Shown: positions 34,568-44,183, counted from the first letter of the stretch. The stretch is DNA of 64,000 nucleotides from an uncultured Myxococcales bacterium (GCA_903929795.1 CAIYWC010000208.1:1-64000); one strand, 5' to 3'. Notes: generated by a model from the letters alone, not told the origin. Made by a program: numbers and translations.

Positions 34568-36028
34568 TCAAGGTGCGAAAGCGGTCTGCGCCGGCGCGTT
34601 CCACCAGCCACCGCCCAGCGCCGCGTAGAGCGCGACCGTGTCCTGCAGCCGCTGCCCGCGCGCCTGGATCTCGCCAACCCGCGCCTGCAACAGCTGCTTG
34701 TCTGCCGTCAGCACGTCCAGATAGGCCGTCAGCCCCGACTTGTAGCTGACCTGCACCAGGCGTAGCGACTCCGCCGCGGCCTCCACCGCACGCGACTGGG
34801 CCTCGAGCGACTGTGCGTCGTGCTCCAGCGCCCGCAGCACGTCCGCGACTTGCTCGAACGCCGCCAGCACCGTCTCCCGGTACGCCGCCGCCGATTGCCG
34901 ACACGCCTCGATCGCCGCCTTGCGCTGGTACCAGAGCGTGCCGCCGTCGAACAGCGGCGCCGCGATGCCCGCGCCGACATTCCAAAAGCTGCTCGGCGCG
35001 CTGAACAGGTTGACCATCGCGGTGTTGTTCACGCCATATCCCGCGCTCAGCGACAAGCTGGGGATCATCGCGGCGGTCGTCACGCCGATGTTGGCGCTCG
35101 CCGCGTGCAGGACACTCTCCGCCACCAGGATGTCCGGCCGCTGCTCCACCAGCTTTGACGGCAGGCTCAGCGGCAGTTCCGCCGGCAACGTCAGCTCGGC
35201 GAGCGCGAGCTGCGGCGCGGCAAATTCCGCCGGCGTCAGCCCCTGGAGCGCCGCGAGCAGGTGCGCGGCCCGGTCAGCGCTCTGCTCCAGCGGCGGCACG
35301 AGCGCCTCCGTGCTCGCGATTTGGCTCCGCAACGCCAGGACGTTCGCGTACGGCTGCGTGCCCGCTTGCGCCTGCGTCTCGGTGATCTTCAGCTGCTCGC
35401 GCTCCAGCGCCAGCAGGTCCTTGGTCGCCTGCATCTGCTCCAGATAGGAAGCCCGGGCAATCGCGGTGTTGACCACGTTCGCTGAGAGCGTCAGGTTCGC
35501 CGCCAGCAGCGTGTAGCGCGGCCCGTCGACCTGCGCCTTGAGCTTCTCGATGCGGCGCTGCGTGCCGAACAGGTCCAGCGTATAGGTCACGCTCGCCGAT
35601 AGCGTAAACAGGTTGAACACGCTCGTCGGCCCCTGCTGGCCCAGGCGCTGCGGGCTCGCCTGCTCGCGCACGGCCGAACCGCCCGCGGAGAGCTGTGGAA
35701 AAAAGATGCCGTAGCCGGCGTGCAGCAGCTCCTCGCTCTGCCGCAGGCTCGCGTCCGCCGCCTCGATCGTCGGATTGTGGGCAAACGCCTGCGCGACCAG
35801 CGCGTCCAGCTTGGCCGACCCGAAGAGCCGCCACCAGTCAGCGCGCAACTGCTTGCCGGGTGCGAAGGTCTGCGCCGTGCCGTCCGCCGCCATGGTGCCC
35901 GTCGCCGGATTACCCGGCGCGTAGCCGTTGACCGCCGGCGCGTCAGGACGGCGGAAGTCCGGACCCACCGCGCAGCCGAGGAGCACCGCAAACAGCGCGA
36001 AACACAAGGTGAACGGGCGAAATCGCAT
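34568..36028 (-). CDS. TolC/NodT-family outer-membrane factor lipoprotein
   Basis: 486 residues. Lipobox FAVLLGCAVGPDF then the RND-type outer-membrane factor pattern: WWRLFGSAKLDALVAQAFAHNPTIEAA, coiled helices, LPLSLPSKLVEQRPDILVAESVLHAASANIGV (family 'L..l..lPs.Ll.rRPDi..AE'; read in parts), and SYKSGLTAYLDVLTADKQLL near the end. It forms the trimeric outer channel of the export complex encoded just upstream; the membrane-fusion gene ends 3 bases before its start. GGAGG lies upstream. Confidence 0.93.
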   Translation of the reverse strand: MRFRPFTLCFALFAVLLGCAVGPDFRRPDAPAVNGYAPGNPATGTMAADGTAQTFAPGKQLRADWWRLFGSAKLDALVAQAFAHNPTIEAADASLRQSEELLHAGYGIFFPQLSAGGSAVREQASPQRLGQQGPTSVFNLFTLSASVTYTLDLFGTQRRIEKLKAQVDGPRYTLLAANLTLSANVVNTAIARASYLEQMQATKDLLALEREQLKITETQAQAGTQPYANVLALRSQIASTEALVPPLEQSADRAAHLLAALQGLTPAEFAAPQLALAELTLPAELPLSLPSKLVEQRPDILVAESVLHAASANIGVTTAAMIPSLSLSAGYGVNNTAMVNLFSAPSSFWNVGAGIAAPLFDGGTLWYQRKAAIEACRQSAAAYRETVLAAFEQVADVLRALEHDAQSLEAQSRAVEAAAESLRLVQVSYKSGLTAYLDVLTADKQLLQARVGEIQARGQRLQDTVALYAALGGGWWNAPAQTAFAP

Positions 36029-36031
36029 GGG

Positions 36032-37168
36032 CTATTTCCTCCCCGTGGTCGCCGTCGGGTCGCTGGGCGCGCTCAGGCCCTTGCCGCCCACGTACACGTC
36101 GACGAGCTCGCCCGGGTACACGCGCGCGCCCGGCGGCGGCACGAACCGAAAAATCACCGGCAAGACGCGCAGGTCGACCTTTTCCTGCCGCTGATTGGAC
36201 AGCTGGATCTTGGGCGACACGTAGGGCTGCACGCGCACCAGCTCCATCGGCACGCTGATGCTGGAACCGCGAATGAACATACGGGCTTGCAGCTGATCGG
36301 ACGGTGGCAGGCGCGGGATCAGGATCTCGTCGATGTAGCAGCGCACGGCCATGTAGCCCGCCGACGCGGACTGGCCCATCACGACCATCGGGTCAAAGCC
36401 CTGCGTGTACGCGTTGTAGGCGCCCTGCGGCGAAACATAAGCGCCAATCGTGGTTTGGACCGAGAGCACGACGCCGTCCGCCGGCGCCTTGACGACATAT
36501 TTCGCCAACAGCGCCTGCGCCGCCGCCGCCGCCCGCGTCGCCACGTCGTATTGCCGTTCCTGATTCTGCAGGTCGTAGACCCACGCGCCGGCCTTCACCA
36601 GCTCCAGCTGCTTGGTCACGACGTCCAGGTTGGCCTTCGCGACTTTCACCGCGTTGATCTCATTGTCCAGCACTTCCCGGCTCACGGAATGCGGGTCAAG
36701 CGCAAACGCGCGCTGCTGTTTTGCCAGCTGATCCTGCGCGCTCTTGAGGGACGCCGCGGCCATCTCCGCCTGCGCACGCGAGACCTCCAGCGTCTCCGCC
36801 CGCGGCAGCGCCTTCAGGCTGTTCAGCTGGGCCAGAGCCGCCGCCGCCGCCGCTTCCTGCTGCGACTCGACGGCGCGCTGCACGGAGTCGTCGATCGCCA
36901 CAAGCGGCGTGCCGCGCGTCACCGCCTGGCCTTCCGCCACCAGCACTTTCGCGACCGTGCCGGCAACCTCTGGATAAATATTGATGTTCTCGCCCTGAGC
37001 CTGATAGCTCTCCACGATGCCGTTGGCAAAGATCGCGTCGCCGCTGGGATTGGACGCGGGCGCAAAGGCGGGCGGCTGCGGGTTGGACGGCCGCGCGTGC
37101 AGATAGGCGCTCACGAGCGCGCCGAGAATGCCCAGACCGACCAACGCAAAAATAATCTTGTTACGCAT
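36032..37168 (-). CDS. HlyD/DevB-like membrane-fusion protein
   Basis: 378 residues. N-terminal anchor (IIFALVGLGILGALVSAYL), then NGIVESYQAQGENINIYPEVAGTVAKVLV (lipoyl half), VTRGTPLVAIDD, a long coiled-coil hairpin (about residues 100-220, VESQQEAAAAAALAQLNSL on), KAPADGVVLSVQTTIGAYV (second lipoyl half), and a beta-barrel. It links the FtsX-type pump to the outer channel. The ATG overlaps the end of the ATPase gene by 8 bases. Confidence 0.9.
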   Translation of the reverse strand: MRNKIIFALVGLGILGALVSAYLHARPSNPQPPAFAPASNPSGDAIFANGIVESYQAQGENINIYPEVAGTVAKVLVAEGQAVTRGTPLVAIDDSVQRAVESQQEAAAAAALAQLNSLKALPRAETLEVSRAQAEMAAASLKSAQDQLAKQQRAFALDPHSVSREVLDNEINAVKVAKANLDVVTKQLELVKAGAWVYDLQNQERQYDVATRAAAAAQALLAKYVVKAPADGVVLSVQTTIGAYVSPQGAYNAYTQGFDPMVVMGQSASAGYMAVRCYIDEILIPRLPPSDQLQARMFIRGSSISVPMELVRVQPYVSPKIQLSNQRQEKVDLRVLPVIFRFVPPPGARVYPGELVDVYVGGKGLSAPSDPTATTGRK

Positions 37169-37862
37169 GGGTTCCCGCCTTTTCCACACCGACAATCTGC
37201 CCATCCGCCATCTTCACGATGCGATCCGCGTACTCGAAAATGCGGTCGTCGTGGGTCACAATCAGGATGCAGCGCTTGTCGTTGAGGATGTCCTTGCGGA
37301 CAAATTCGATGATCTTTCGACCGGTATCGCCGTCGAGCGACGCAGTGGGCTCATCGAAAATCATGATCTCGGGTGCGCTGGCGATCGCGCGCGCGATGGC
37401 CACCCGCTGCTGTTCGCCGCCGCTCAGCTTGTTGGGCTTGAGATCCGCGCGGTTGCCCAAGCCCACGAGATCGAGGCACCGCCGGGCTTCGACCAGCGAA
37501 GCGTCCCACGGCTTGCGCCGCAAAATCAGCGGAATCGCGACGTTTTCCGCCGTGGTGAGCCGCGGGAACAAGTGGTAATCCTGAAACACGAAACCGACGG
37601 TGTTCAGCCGCAGGTCAGCGATGCGATTCTCGGACAGGCTCCAGAGATCGACATTTTTCAGGAGCACCTTGCCTTCATTGGGCCGCAGGATCCCGGAAAT
37701 CATGCTCAATAACGTGGTCTTGCCGCTGCCGGACGGGCCGATGATATAGGTCATTTCGCCAAAGTAGACTTCGAGCTTGACGCCGCGGACGGCGACCGTG
37801 CGGGCTTCGCCTTCGCCAAACCACTTCGTCAATCCTTCTGCTTGGATGGCGATCTCGCTCAC
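37161..37862 (-). CDS. MacB/LolD-type ABC ATPase
   Basis: 233 residues. Walker A IIGPSGSGKTTLLSM, Q-loop FVFQDYHLFPRLT, signature KLSGGEQQRVAIARAI, Walker B IMIFDEPTASLD, and H-loop VTHDDRI. The sequence class is that of ATPases that partner FtsX-like permeases. GTG start 2 bases after the permease stop, with GAGG upstream. It powers the export complex with the permease before it and the fusion protein after it. Confidence 0.93.
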   Translation of the reverse strand: MSEIAIQAEGLTKWFGEGEARTVAVRGVKLEVYFGEMTYIIGPSGSGKTTLLSMISGILRPNEGKVLLKNVDLWSLSENRIADLRLNTVGFVFQDYHLFPRLTTAENVAIPLILRRKPWDASLVEARRCLDLVGLGNRADLKPNKLSGGEQQRVAIARAIASAPEIMIFDEPTASLDGDTGRKIIEFVRKDILNDKRCILIVTHDDRIFEYADRIVKMADGQIVGVEKAGTHA

Positions 37863-37863
37863 G

Positions 37864-39000
37864 CTAACCTCGGAAGATTTCGAAGGGCTCGATGCGCAGC
37901 ACGCGGCGGATGGCCACGTAGCTGGAAATCGCGGCGATCACGAGCACCATTGCGAGCGCAAGCCCTAGGTTTTCAAAGGTAATAATCGAGGCGTAGTCCG
38001 GCATGCGCAGGCGCGCGAGCGCGATGAGCCCAGAGCACAGCCCGATGCCCAGCCCGTAGCCGGCGAGCGAGGTCAGCGCGGCCTGGAATAGGATCATGTA
38101 CACCAGCTCGCGACCCTTGGCGCCGATCGCCTTCAACGCGCCGAATTTTTCGAGGTTTTCCAGGGTGAAGCTGTAAAATGTCTGGCCCGAAATGGACAGC
38201 CCGACGATGAAGCTGATCGCGGTCATCAGCAACAAATTCATGCCCATGCCCGTGCGGAAGATGTACCAATTGGTGATCTTGTCGATGAATTCCGACTCGG
38301 TCAGCGCCTCGTAGCCGAGCTTGGCGACGTTGGCCTTGATCTGCGGAATGCTTGCTGAATCCATGGGTTCCACGAGCACATAGCTGATGGTGAAGCGCAT
38401 GGAAGGGATGTAGCGGATCGCCCGGCTGTAGGTGGTGTACAGCGTCGGGATGCCAAAGAGCCCGCTGGCCGGCACGGTGGCGACGCCGACGATGACGGCG
38501 CGGTTGTCGTTGATCTCCAGCTCCGAGCCAATCGCGGGGTTGTGGAGCTTCACGTATTCCTCGTCCTTGACGACGATGAAGCCATTTTCCCCGTAAATAT
38601 CCTCGATTTTTCCTTCCAGCAGCTTGGGCCGGCCAAACAGCGTCGTGTCGTCCAAGCCGATGACCGTGACGCCCTGGAACGTGCCGTCCTTCAGCTTGGT
38701 CAGCCCGGCGCCGGTGTAGAGCGGCACCGCGAATTTCACGCCTTTCATGCTCCGCGCGGCGTCCAGGACGTATTCAGGCATCGGGATGGCCGCGGCGACG
38801 TTGGTGACCGCCGGGTCCATGATCCACATCTTCGCGCCGGTGTTCATGACGGTCGCGGACGCCTTCTTCATCATGCCAGAAAACATGGACGTCATCTGAA
38901 TCATGAGGAAAACGGAGAATGTGATACCAACCAGCAGGGCGATGAACTTGCCCTTGTCATTCACGAGCAGCTTGTAGGCGATCCTGAGAATACCGAACAC
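37864..39000 (-). CDS. FtsX/DevC-like ABC permease
   Basis: 378 residues, four membrane segments in MacB/DevC order: IALLVGITFSVFLMIQMTSM, a large periplasmic domain (about 40-245), LLLMTAISFIVGLSISG, LFQAALTSLAGYGLGIGLCSGL, ALAMVLVIAAISSYVAI, ending RRVLRIEPFEIFRG. The segment FGALKAIGAKGRELV is the typical coupling helix. GTG 39000 has AAAGG five bases upstream and yields the family length. ATGs at 39036 and 39078 are alternatives. Confidence 0.88.
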   Translation of the reverse strand: MFGILRIAYKLLVNDKGKFIALLVGITFSVFLMIQMTSMFSGMMKKASATVMNTGAKMWIMDPAVTNVAAAIPMPEYVLDAARSMKGVKFAVPLYTGAGLTKLKDGTFQGVTVIGLDDTTLFGRPKLLEGKIEDIYGENGFIVVKDEEYVKLHNPAIGSELEINDNRAVIVGVATVPASGLFGIPTLYTTYSRAIRYIPSMRFTISYVLVEPMDSASIPQIKANVAKLGYEALTESEFIDKITNWYIFRTGMGMNLLLMTAISFIVGLSISGQTFYSFTLENLEKFGALKAIGAKGRELVYMILFQAALTSLAGYGLGIGLCSGLIALARLRMPDYASIITFENLGLALAMVLVIAAISSYVAIRRVLRIEPFEIFRG

Positions 39001-39130
39001 AGCAGCCTTTCCAACGCCCCATCCAACGCGAAGCATCTGCCATCCGTAGACGGCATCGGCAAAGTAACACGCGACCATCAGCGCGCTTGTTTGGCGGTCA
39101 AAAAAATCAGAGCGCGCCCGTGGGCGTAGG

Positions 39131-40369
39131 TTACGGCTTGTGTGGATCCAGAAAATTCGTCGCGTAACCCGTCAGTTCCGTGTAGCCAACGCCGGTCACG
39201 GGCACGCCGCCGCGGGTGCCATGGAGCGTCGTCTCGCCTTCCCAATAGTTCTTGGCGGGGTTGACCATCTCCTGGTCATCCACCGACGTGCGCACCGCAA
39301 ACTGCCACGCCATCTGGGGAATCGCGATGTCCCAGTCCATTGGATAAATCCCGTCCGTATGCGGACTTGCCCACGTGCGCAGGCTCTTGACGCCGAACGA
39401 GTCCAAGCCGCTCAGCGCCGTCGCGTTGCCTTGTGGGTCGACGATCGTGCCCGCCTGGCTCGCCAGCTTGCCGTTCCAGTCCGTGAACTGGAAGAGCATG
39501 ATTTCATAGCCATCATCAAATTGCGTGCTCCACCAGTCCCAGCCCTTGAAGTCCTCGACGCTGAAGTCGCCCCACTGGTGGTCCATCCAGGCCTGGCCGG
39601 TGACGGCAAAGCTGCCCGTCGGCGTCGACAGCGTGCCCGTCGCGCCGAGCCGCGTGTAGGAATAGTACCAGCTGGTTCCAGCGTTGGCCGACATCGGGAT
39701 GATGCCGTTGCCGCCATGGAACGTCGCGCGCTTTTTGGGATCCAGCGACAAGTCGATCAGCCACGGGTCGGCCTTCTGGTCTTTTTCCATGCCCTTGGGA
39801 ATCTGCCCGCGGATGTGGTCGTGGCCGTCGCCGCCCAGCTCCAGGTGGCAGTTGTCGACCTCCAGCACCAGCGGCGCCACCGTCCAGATCTGCGGCGCAA
39901 AGGACAGCGTCTCGGTCTGGTAGTGCTCCTTGATGTCCTTGTCGACGACCGCGACGTGGCACATGTAGCCCAAGCCTGGCTGCTGCGTCAGAAACGCCAT
40001 ATCGTACTGGAACACCGTGACTTCAAAGCCCCAATGATGGTCACCCGACGTCAGATGGCCGGTGTAATACCACCACTCCGAGTTGTTCGCGTGCGGCTGG
40101 GCGTCCGCCGGGAGGTGAATCGTCGCGGCCACGCACGCGCCGAAGTTGCAGTACGCGTCCAGGCCACACGGCTGGCGGTGTTGCGCGCCGTCGGCGCAGG
40201 ACAGGACGTCGTTGCCATCGCAGGCGGTTGTGGCGGTCGGGGCGCACGAGAGCGCCGCGGCGAGGGTCCCGGCGTCACCTGGGGCCGTGTCCGGGGCATC
40301 GGCGTGTTCGGCAGCGCAGCCAGTTGCGATCCAAGCCACTACAAACACAGCGCAAATCACGTGGCGCAT
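39131..40369 (-). CDS. AttH/CrtC-like secreted lipocalin-type lipoprotein
   Basis: 412 residues. Lipobox VAWIATGCAAE, a short Cys-containing segment (about 40-80), and the AttH/CrtC fold from about residue 85: NNSEWWYYTGHLT, WGFEVTVFQYD, AWMDHQWGDFS and DGYEIMLFQFTD are hallmarks. Relatives are carotenoid 1,2-hydratases and the COG5621 'predicted secreted hydrolase'. COG5621 genes commonly sit next to FtsX-type ABC exporters, as here (gap to the permease gene about 130 bases). It is probably the periplasmic or surface partner of that pump. AGGGGG lies 5 bases before the ATG. Confidence 0.88.
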   Translation of the reverse strand: MRHVICAVFVVAWIATGCAAEHADAPDTAPGDAGTLAAALSCAPTATTACDGNDVLSCADGAQHRQPCGLDAYCNFGACVAATIHLPADAQPHANNSEWWYYTGHLTSGDHHWGFEVTVFQYDMAFLTQQPGLGYMCHVAVVDKDIKEHYQTETLSFAPQIWTVAPLVLEVDNCHLELGGDGHDHIRGQIPKGMEKDQKADPWLIDLSLDPKKRATFHGGNGIIPMSANAGTSWYYSYTRLGATGTLSTPTGSFAVTGQAWMDHQWGDFSVEDFKGWDWWSTQFDDGYEIMLFQFTDWNGKLASQAGTIVDPQGNATALSGLDSFGVKSLRTWASPHTDGIYPMDWDIAIPQMAWQFAVRTSVDDQEMVNPAKNYWEGETTLHGTRGGVPVTGVGYTELTGYATNFLDPHKP

Positions 40370-40592
40370 CCGATCCCCCTTGCATCCGGCGGACCGCCAA
40401 GCGCACGCATTCCGCGCTCTCTTGCCGGCGGGAAAAATGCCAAACTCGTCCGCGCACGCGCATCACGCGCCCGCGGGGTGGCTTGAGTGTGGGCGCGGCG
40501 ACAGTCCGGGTCAAGCCCGTCGCATCTCGCCGCGGCAGCGCAGTTCCGCTAAGCTCGTCGCGCGGCGCCTCCGCCGCCCCTTGAGTCTCGTC

Positions 40593-41357
40593 ATGCCCGC
40601 CTACAGCATTTTCATCCATTCCAGTGGCACGGGTCCATCGCTCTGGGCCAGCGTCCCCGCGGCGATTACCGCCGGGAGCTCGCAGTGGTTTCCGGCGAAC
40701 CTGGGCTACGCGCCGCTGCCCGCCGTGCCGCGCGGCGTGCATTTGACGGCGGACGATGACGCGCGCCACCTCGCGCGATCCCTGCCGGTAGACGCGACAT
40801 CCGCGCGCATTTTTGGCCATTCCTACGGCGGGCTCGTCGCGCTCAAGCTTGCGCGATTGCTGACGATTCCGGTCGAGTCGCTGTTCCTGCTGGAGCCGGT
40901 GCTTTTCGGCGCGCTGAACCGCGATCTGGCGCGCCATCCGGAAGCGGCTGCGGAGGTGCACAGCTTTGCCGATCAGGACTGGTTTCTGAACAACGAGGCG
41001 CTGGGCGGCACAGCGCAGTGGCTGGAAGTCTTCATCGACTATTGGAATCGTCCGGGCAGCTGGGCGCGGATGCCGCCGGAGCTGCAGGCGGCGCAGGTCG
41101 CGCTGGGCTGGAAGATTTACCAGGAAGTTCGCTCGGTTTTCTATGACGCCGCGCCGTTTGCCAGCTGGCAGATGGCCATGCCAATGACGGTGGCGTACGG
41201 CGAAAAAACGACGCAAGCGGCGCGGGCGATGGCGCTGGAGCTGCTGGCGGTGAACCCGCAGGCGCACGCGCTGCACCTGCCGGGCGTGGGCCACATGGCG
41301 ATCGCCGTCAAGCCGCAGGTGGTCTTCACGGCGATGACGGCGGCGCTGGTCCCGTAG
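40593..41357 (+). CDS. Alpha/beta hydrolase, substrate unknown
   Basis: 254 residues. Nucleophile elbow FGHSYGGLVALKLA (Ser), acid-candidate region VAYGEKT, and late His in LPGVGHMAIAVKP complete a hydrolase triad. The short N-terminus starts directly with the first strand (AYSIFIHSSGTGPSLW), where the oxyanion HG is replaced by HSSGTG. No signal peptide. Single-gene unit, divergent from the export operon. Substrate cannot be inferred. Confidence 0.85.
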   Translation: MPAYSIFIHSSGTGPSLWASVPAAITAGSSQWFPANLGYAPLPAVPRGVHLTADDDARHLARSLPVDATSARIFGHSYGGLVALKLARLLTIPVESLFLLEPVLFGALNRDLARHPEAAAEVHSFADQDWFLNNEALGGTAQWLEVFIDYWNRPGSWARMPPELQAAQVALGWKIYQEVRSVFYDAAPFASWQMAMPMTVAYGEKTTQAARAMALELLAVNPQAHALHLPGVGHMAIAVKPQVVFTAMTAALVP

Positions 41358-41362
41358 CGAGG

Positions 41363-41396
41363 CACGCTGACCGAATTCCAGTGTCGCTGCCGCTCA
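41363..41396 (-). repeat. Possible remnant of the intergenic repeat
   Basis: CACGCTGACCGAATT at 41364 resembles the outer end of the 110-base element (CACGCCGACCGAA). It again lies 3' of a minus-strand gene, but the hairpin part is missing. Weak on its own. Confidence 0.3.
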
Positions 41397-41435
41397 CACC
41401 GCTCTGGCCGACGGATCCGGATGACCGTTTTTGGC

Positions 41436-42716
41436 TCACGAGGTGTACATCGCGCCAAACCGCTCGCCCGCGTCTTTTTCCAGCGCCGCGCGGTGGTCCG
41501 GATGCGCGATGTCGATGAGCGCCCGGGCGCGCTGCCGCAGGTTCTTGCCGTAGAGGTTCGCCACGCCAAATTCCGTCACGATCCAGTGGACATGCGCGCG
41601 CGTCGTCACCACGCCGGCGCCGGGTTTGAGCACGTTCACGATGCGCGATTCGCCCTTGCTGGTGGTCGACGGCAGCGCGATGATCGGCTTGCCGCCCTCG
41701 GACAGGCTCGCGCCGCGGATGAAGTCCATCTGGCCGCCGACGCCGGAGAACAGCCGCGTGCCGATGCTGTCCGCGCAGACCTGGCCGGTCACGTCGACCT
41801 CGATCGCGCTGTTGATGGCCGTCACGCGCGGATTGCGGCGGATGACCTCGACGTCGTTGACGTACGCGATGTCGAGCATGGCGACAAGCGGGTTGTCGTC
41901 GACAAAATCGTAAAGCTTTTGCGTGCCCATCGCGAAACCGGCAACGATCTTGCCGGGATGCACTTTTTTGCACTCGCCGGTCACCGCGCCGCGCGCGACC
42001 AGATCCACAAGGCCATCCGAGAACATCTCCGTGTGCACGCCGAGCCGCCGGTGATCGCCCAGCGACGCCAGCACGGCGTCCGGAATCGCGCCGATGCCCA
42101 TCTGTAGCGTCGCACCATCCTCAATCAAATTCGCCACATGGCGACCAATCGCCCGCTCCACCGGCCCCGGCTTGCCGGGCGGAATTTGCGGCAGCGGCTC
42201 GTCGACAAGCACAGCCGAGTGGATGCGCGAGATGTGCAGCAGCCCATCGCCGTGCGTGCGCGGCATCCGCGGGTTGATCTGCGCGATGACGTGCGTCGCG
42301 TGCTGCACCGCCGCGAGCACCACGTCGACCGACACGCCCAGCGAGCACCAGCCATGGCGATCCGGCGGCGAAACGTGGATCAGCGCGACGTCCAAGGGCA
42401 GGACTTCCTTGCGAAACAGGTTGGGCACCTCCGACAGGAACACGGGCAGGTAGTCGGCGCGCCCCTCGTTGATGGCCTCGCGCAGCAACGCCCCCACAAA
42501 CAGCGCGTTGACGCGAAAGCTGGCTTCCAGGCCCTTGGCGGCGTAGGGCGCGCGGCCCTCGTTGTGCAGCTGAACGATTTCCACACCGCGCAGCTCCGGC
42601 GCACGCGCGGTCAGCGCATCCACGAGCGCGAGCGGCGTCGCGCAGGCACCTTGAACAAAAACGCGCTGGTGCGACTGGACGACTTCTAGCGCTTCTGCGG
42701 CGGTCACTGTGTGCAT
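41436..42716 (-). CDS. 4-hydroxybutyrate/acetate CoA-transferase family enzyme
   Basis: 426 residues. Acetyl-CoA hydrolase / 4-hydroxybutyrate CoA-transferase family. Seen: FVQGACATPLALVDAL, LPVFLSEVPNLF, VSPPDRHGWCSLGVSVD, NLIEDGATLQMGIGAIPDAVL, HTEMFSDGLVDLV, GVGGQMDFIRGA, TEFGVANLYGKNLRQRA. Moves CoA between an acyl-CoA and a short acid such as acetate or 4-hydroxybutyrate. The exact acid is not readable from sequence. ATG 42716 is preceded by GGAG five bases upstream; the reading frame runs much further upstream but overlaps the divergent ATP-grasp gene. Confidence 0.92.
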   Translation of the reverse strand: MHTVTAAEALEVVQSHQRVFVQGACATPLALVDALTARAPELRGVEIVQLHNEGRAPYAAKGLEASFRVNALFVGALLREAINEGRADYLPVFLSEVPNLFRKEVLPLDVALIHVSPPDRHGWCSLGVSVDVVLAAVQHATHVIAQINPRMPRTHGDGLLHISRIHSAVLVDEPLPQIPPGKPGPVERAIGRHVANLIEDGATLQMGIGAIPDAVLASLGDHRRLGVHTEMFSDGLVDLVARGAVTGECKKVHPGKIVAGFAMGTQKLYDFVDDNPLVAMLDIAYVNDVEVIRRNPRVTAINSAIEVDVTGQVCADSIGTRLFSGVGGQMDFIRGASLSEGGKPIIALPSTTSKGESRIVNVLKPGAGVVTTRAHVHWIVTEFGVANLYGKNLRQRARALIDIAHPDHRAALEKDAGERFGAMYTS

Positions 42717-42753
42717 GGTTTCTCCGTCTACCCCGGCACCTGAATGCATCGAC

Positions 42754-42781
42754 TGGACAGAATGCGCAAGCCCTTTAGACT
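42754..42781 (+). promoter_or_regulatory. Promoter of the ATP-grasp operon
   Basis: TGGACA, 16 bases, TAGACT. Predicted start near 42788, 22 bases before the ATG, whose GGAGG is six bases upstream. Confidence 0.55.
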
Positions 42782-42809
42782 CCGGCATGGTTGACTTTGG
42801 AGGCCCCGG

Positions 42810-44153
42810 ATGGCGAAGAACAGCGGTATTTCTGGCAGCGGCAACACGATAACCCGGCAAATTGGCTTGTCGCTTGGCGCGGACATCTGCTGGGCGGCGG
42901 CCTATGAGGACATCCTGGCGCGGCTCGATCTGGCGATTCCAATGGGGAAGGACGATATTCGTTTTGAAGTCTCCCGTGTTACCATCGAGCCGTTCGACCT
43001 GCGCCAGCCCGTGCGCTACGACCTCGTCATCGATCGCCTGACGCACTGGATGCACACGAGCCGCGAGTGGATCAAGAAGGCTGTCGTCATGGACGGTCTG
43101 TATGTGCTGAATAATCCTTGGTCTTTGCAGTCCATGGAGAAGCACACGACCTACGCGGCGATGATGAAGCTGGGCTTGCCGGTGCCGGACACGTGGATGA
43201 TCCCGCCCAAGCAGTACTCGCCGGACCTGGCGGACGCGCCGGTGACGCTGAGCCGGTACGCGCGGCTGTTCGACCTCGGCAAGGTGGGCGCGGAGCTGGG
43301 CTACCCGATGTTCATGAAGCCGTACGATGGCGGCGCCTGGGTCGGCGTGTCGCGGATCGACGATGAGGCGGCGCTGCGGGCGGCGTACGACAATTCCGGC
43401 CAGCGGGTGATGCACCTGCAAAAAGCTGTCTCGCCGTTTGATTTGTTCGTGCGCGCGATCGGCATCGGCCCGCAGGTCCACATCGCGAAATACAATCCGG
43501 ACGCGCCGCTGCACGCGCGCTACGAGGTCGCGTTCAACTTTGTCGACGCCGAAGAGTACGCGCTGCTGACGGACATGTGCCTGACTATCAACGCGTTTTT
43601 TGGATGGGAGTTCAACTCCTGCGAATCGCTGCGCAAAGACGGCGTGTTTTATCCCATCGATTTCGCCAATGCCTGTCCGGACTTCCAAGTCACATCGCTG
43701 CATTACCACTTTCCGTTTATGGTCAAGAACATGCTGCGGTGGTCGATCTACTGTGCCGCGACGAAACGGCCCATGCGGCAGAACTTGGATTGGCAGCCGT
43801 TTTTTGACGTCGCGAAGCGCGATTTGCCGTACCGCGAGCGCCTGCGGGCGTACGCGGCGATCGCCAACGAACGGATGGAAACCCAGCGTTTTGAGGCATT
43901 TTGCCAGGAACATTTGAGCCATCTGGACGAAGTTGTGCTGGACTATTTTGGCACGCCGCGCGCCAAGGACGTCGTCCAACAAAAAGTAAAGGCGCTGTTT
44001 CCGCCGCACGAAGTGGATCGATTCACCGACCATTTCTACGGACTTGTGCAGTTTTGGCGCAAGACTGAGACCGAGCGGTTGGCCACGCGGCGCGCGCCAG
44101 CCCAGGCGGGTCGGCAGGAAACGACCAAGATCAAGCTCGTCCGAAATACCTAA
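42810..44153 (+). CDS. ATP-grasp enzyme 1 of a two-ligase operon
   Basis: 447 residues, ATP-grasp fold with glutathione-synthase-like order. N-terminal domain to about 115 (DICWAAAYEDILARLDLAIP). KHTTYAAMMKLGLPVPDTWMIP opens the ATP domain. GYPMFMKPYDGGAWVGVSRI holds an ATP-binding Lys. ESLRKDGVFYPIDFANACPD carries Asp/Asn in the metal-ligand position. The C-terminal 110 residues are helical (AYAAIANERMETQRFEAF) and end in a basic tail. It should join a carboxylate to an amine, thiol or hydroxyl via an acyl-phosphate. Substrates unknown. First gene of a three-gene operon; 30 bases to the esterase gene. Confidence 0.85.
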   Translation: MAKNSGISGSGNTITRQIGLSLGADICWAAAYEDILARLDLAIPMGKDDIRFEVSRVTIEPFDLRQPVRYDLVIDRLTHWMHTSREWIKKAVVMDGLYVLNNPWSLQSMEKHTTYAAMMKLGLPVPDTWMIPPKQYSPDLADAPVTLSRYARLFDLGKVGAELGYPMFMKPYDGGAWVGVSRIDDEAALRAAYDNSGQRVMHLQKAVSPFDLFVRAIGIGPQVHIAKYNPDAPLHARYEVAFNFVDAEEYALLTDMCLTINAFFGWEFNSCESLRKDGVFYPIDFANACPDFQVTSLHYHFPFMVKNMLRWSIYCAATKRPMRQNLDWQPFFDVAKRDLPYRERLRAYAAIANERMETQRFEAFCQEHLSHLDEVVLDYFGTPRAKDVVQQKVKALFPPHEVDRFTDHFYGLVQFWRKTETERLATRRAPAQAGRQETTKIKLVRNT

Positions 44154-44183
44154 ACTCACAAGTATCATCAGCCCGGAGCGCCC

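Noticed and set aside
41363-41396. A fourth copy of the dispersed element.
   Set aside because: Only about 15 bases of the outer end match well and the hairpin is lacking; listed at low confidence as a remnant and not counted among the copies.
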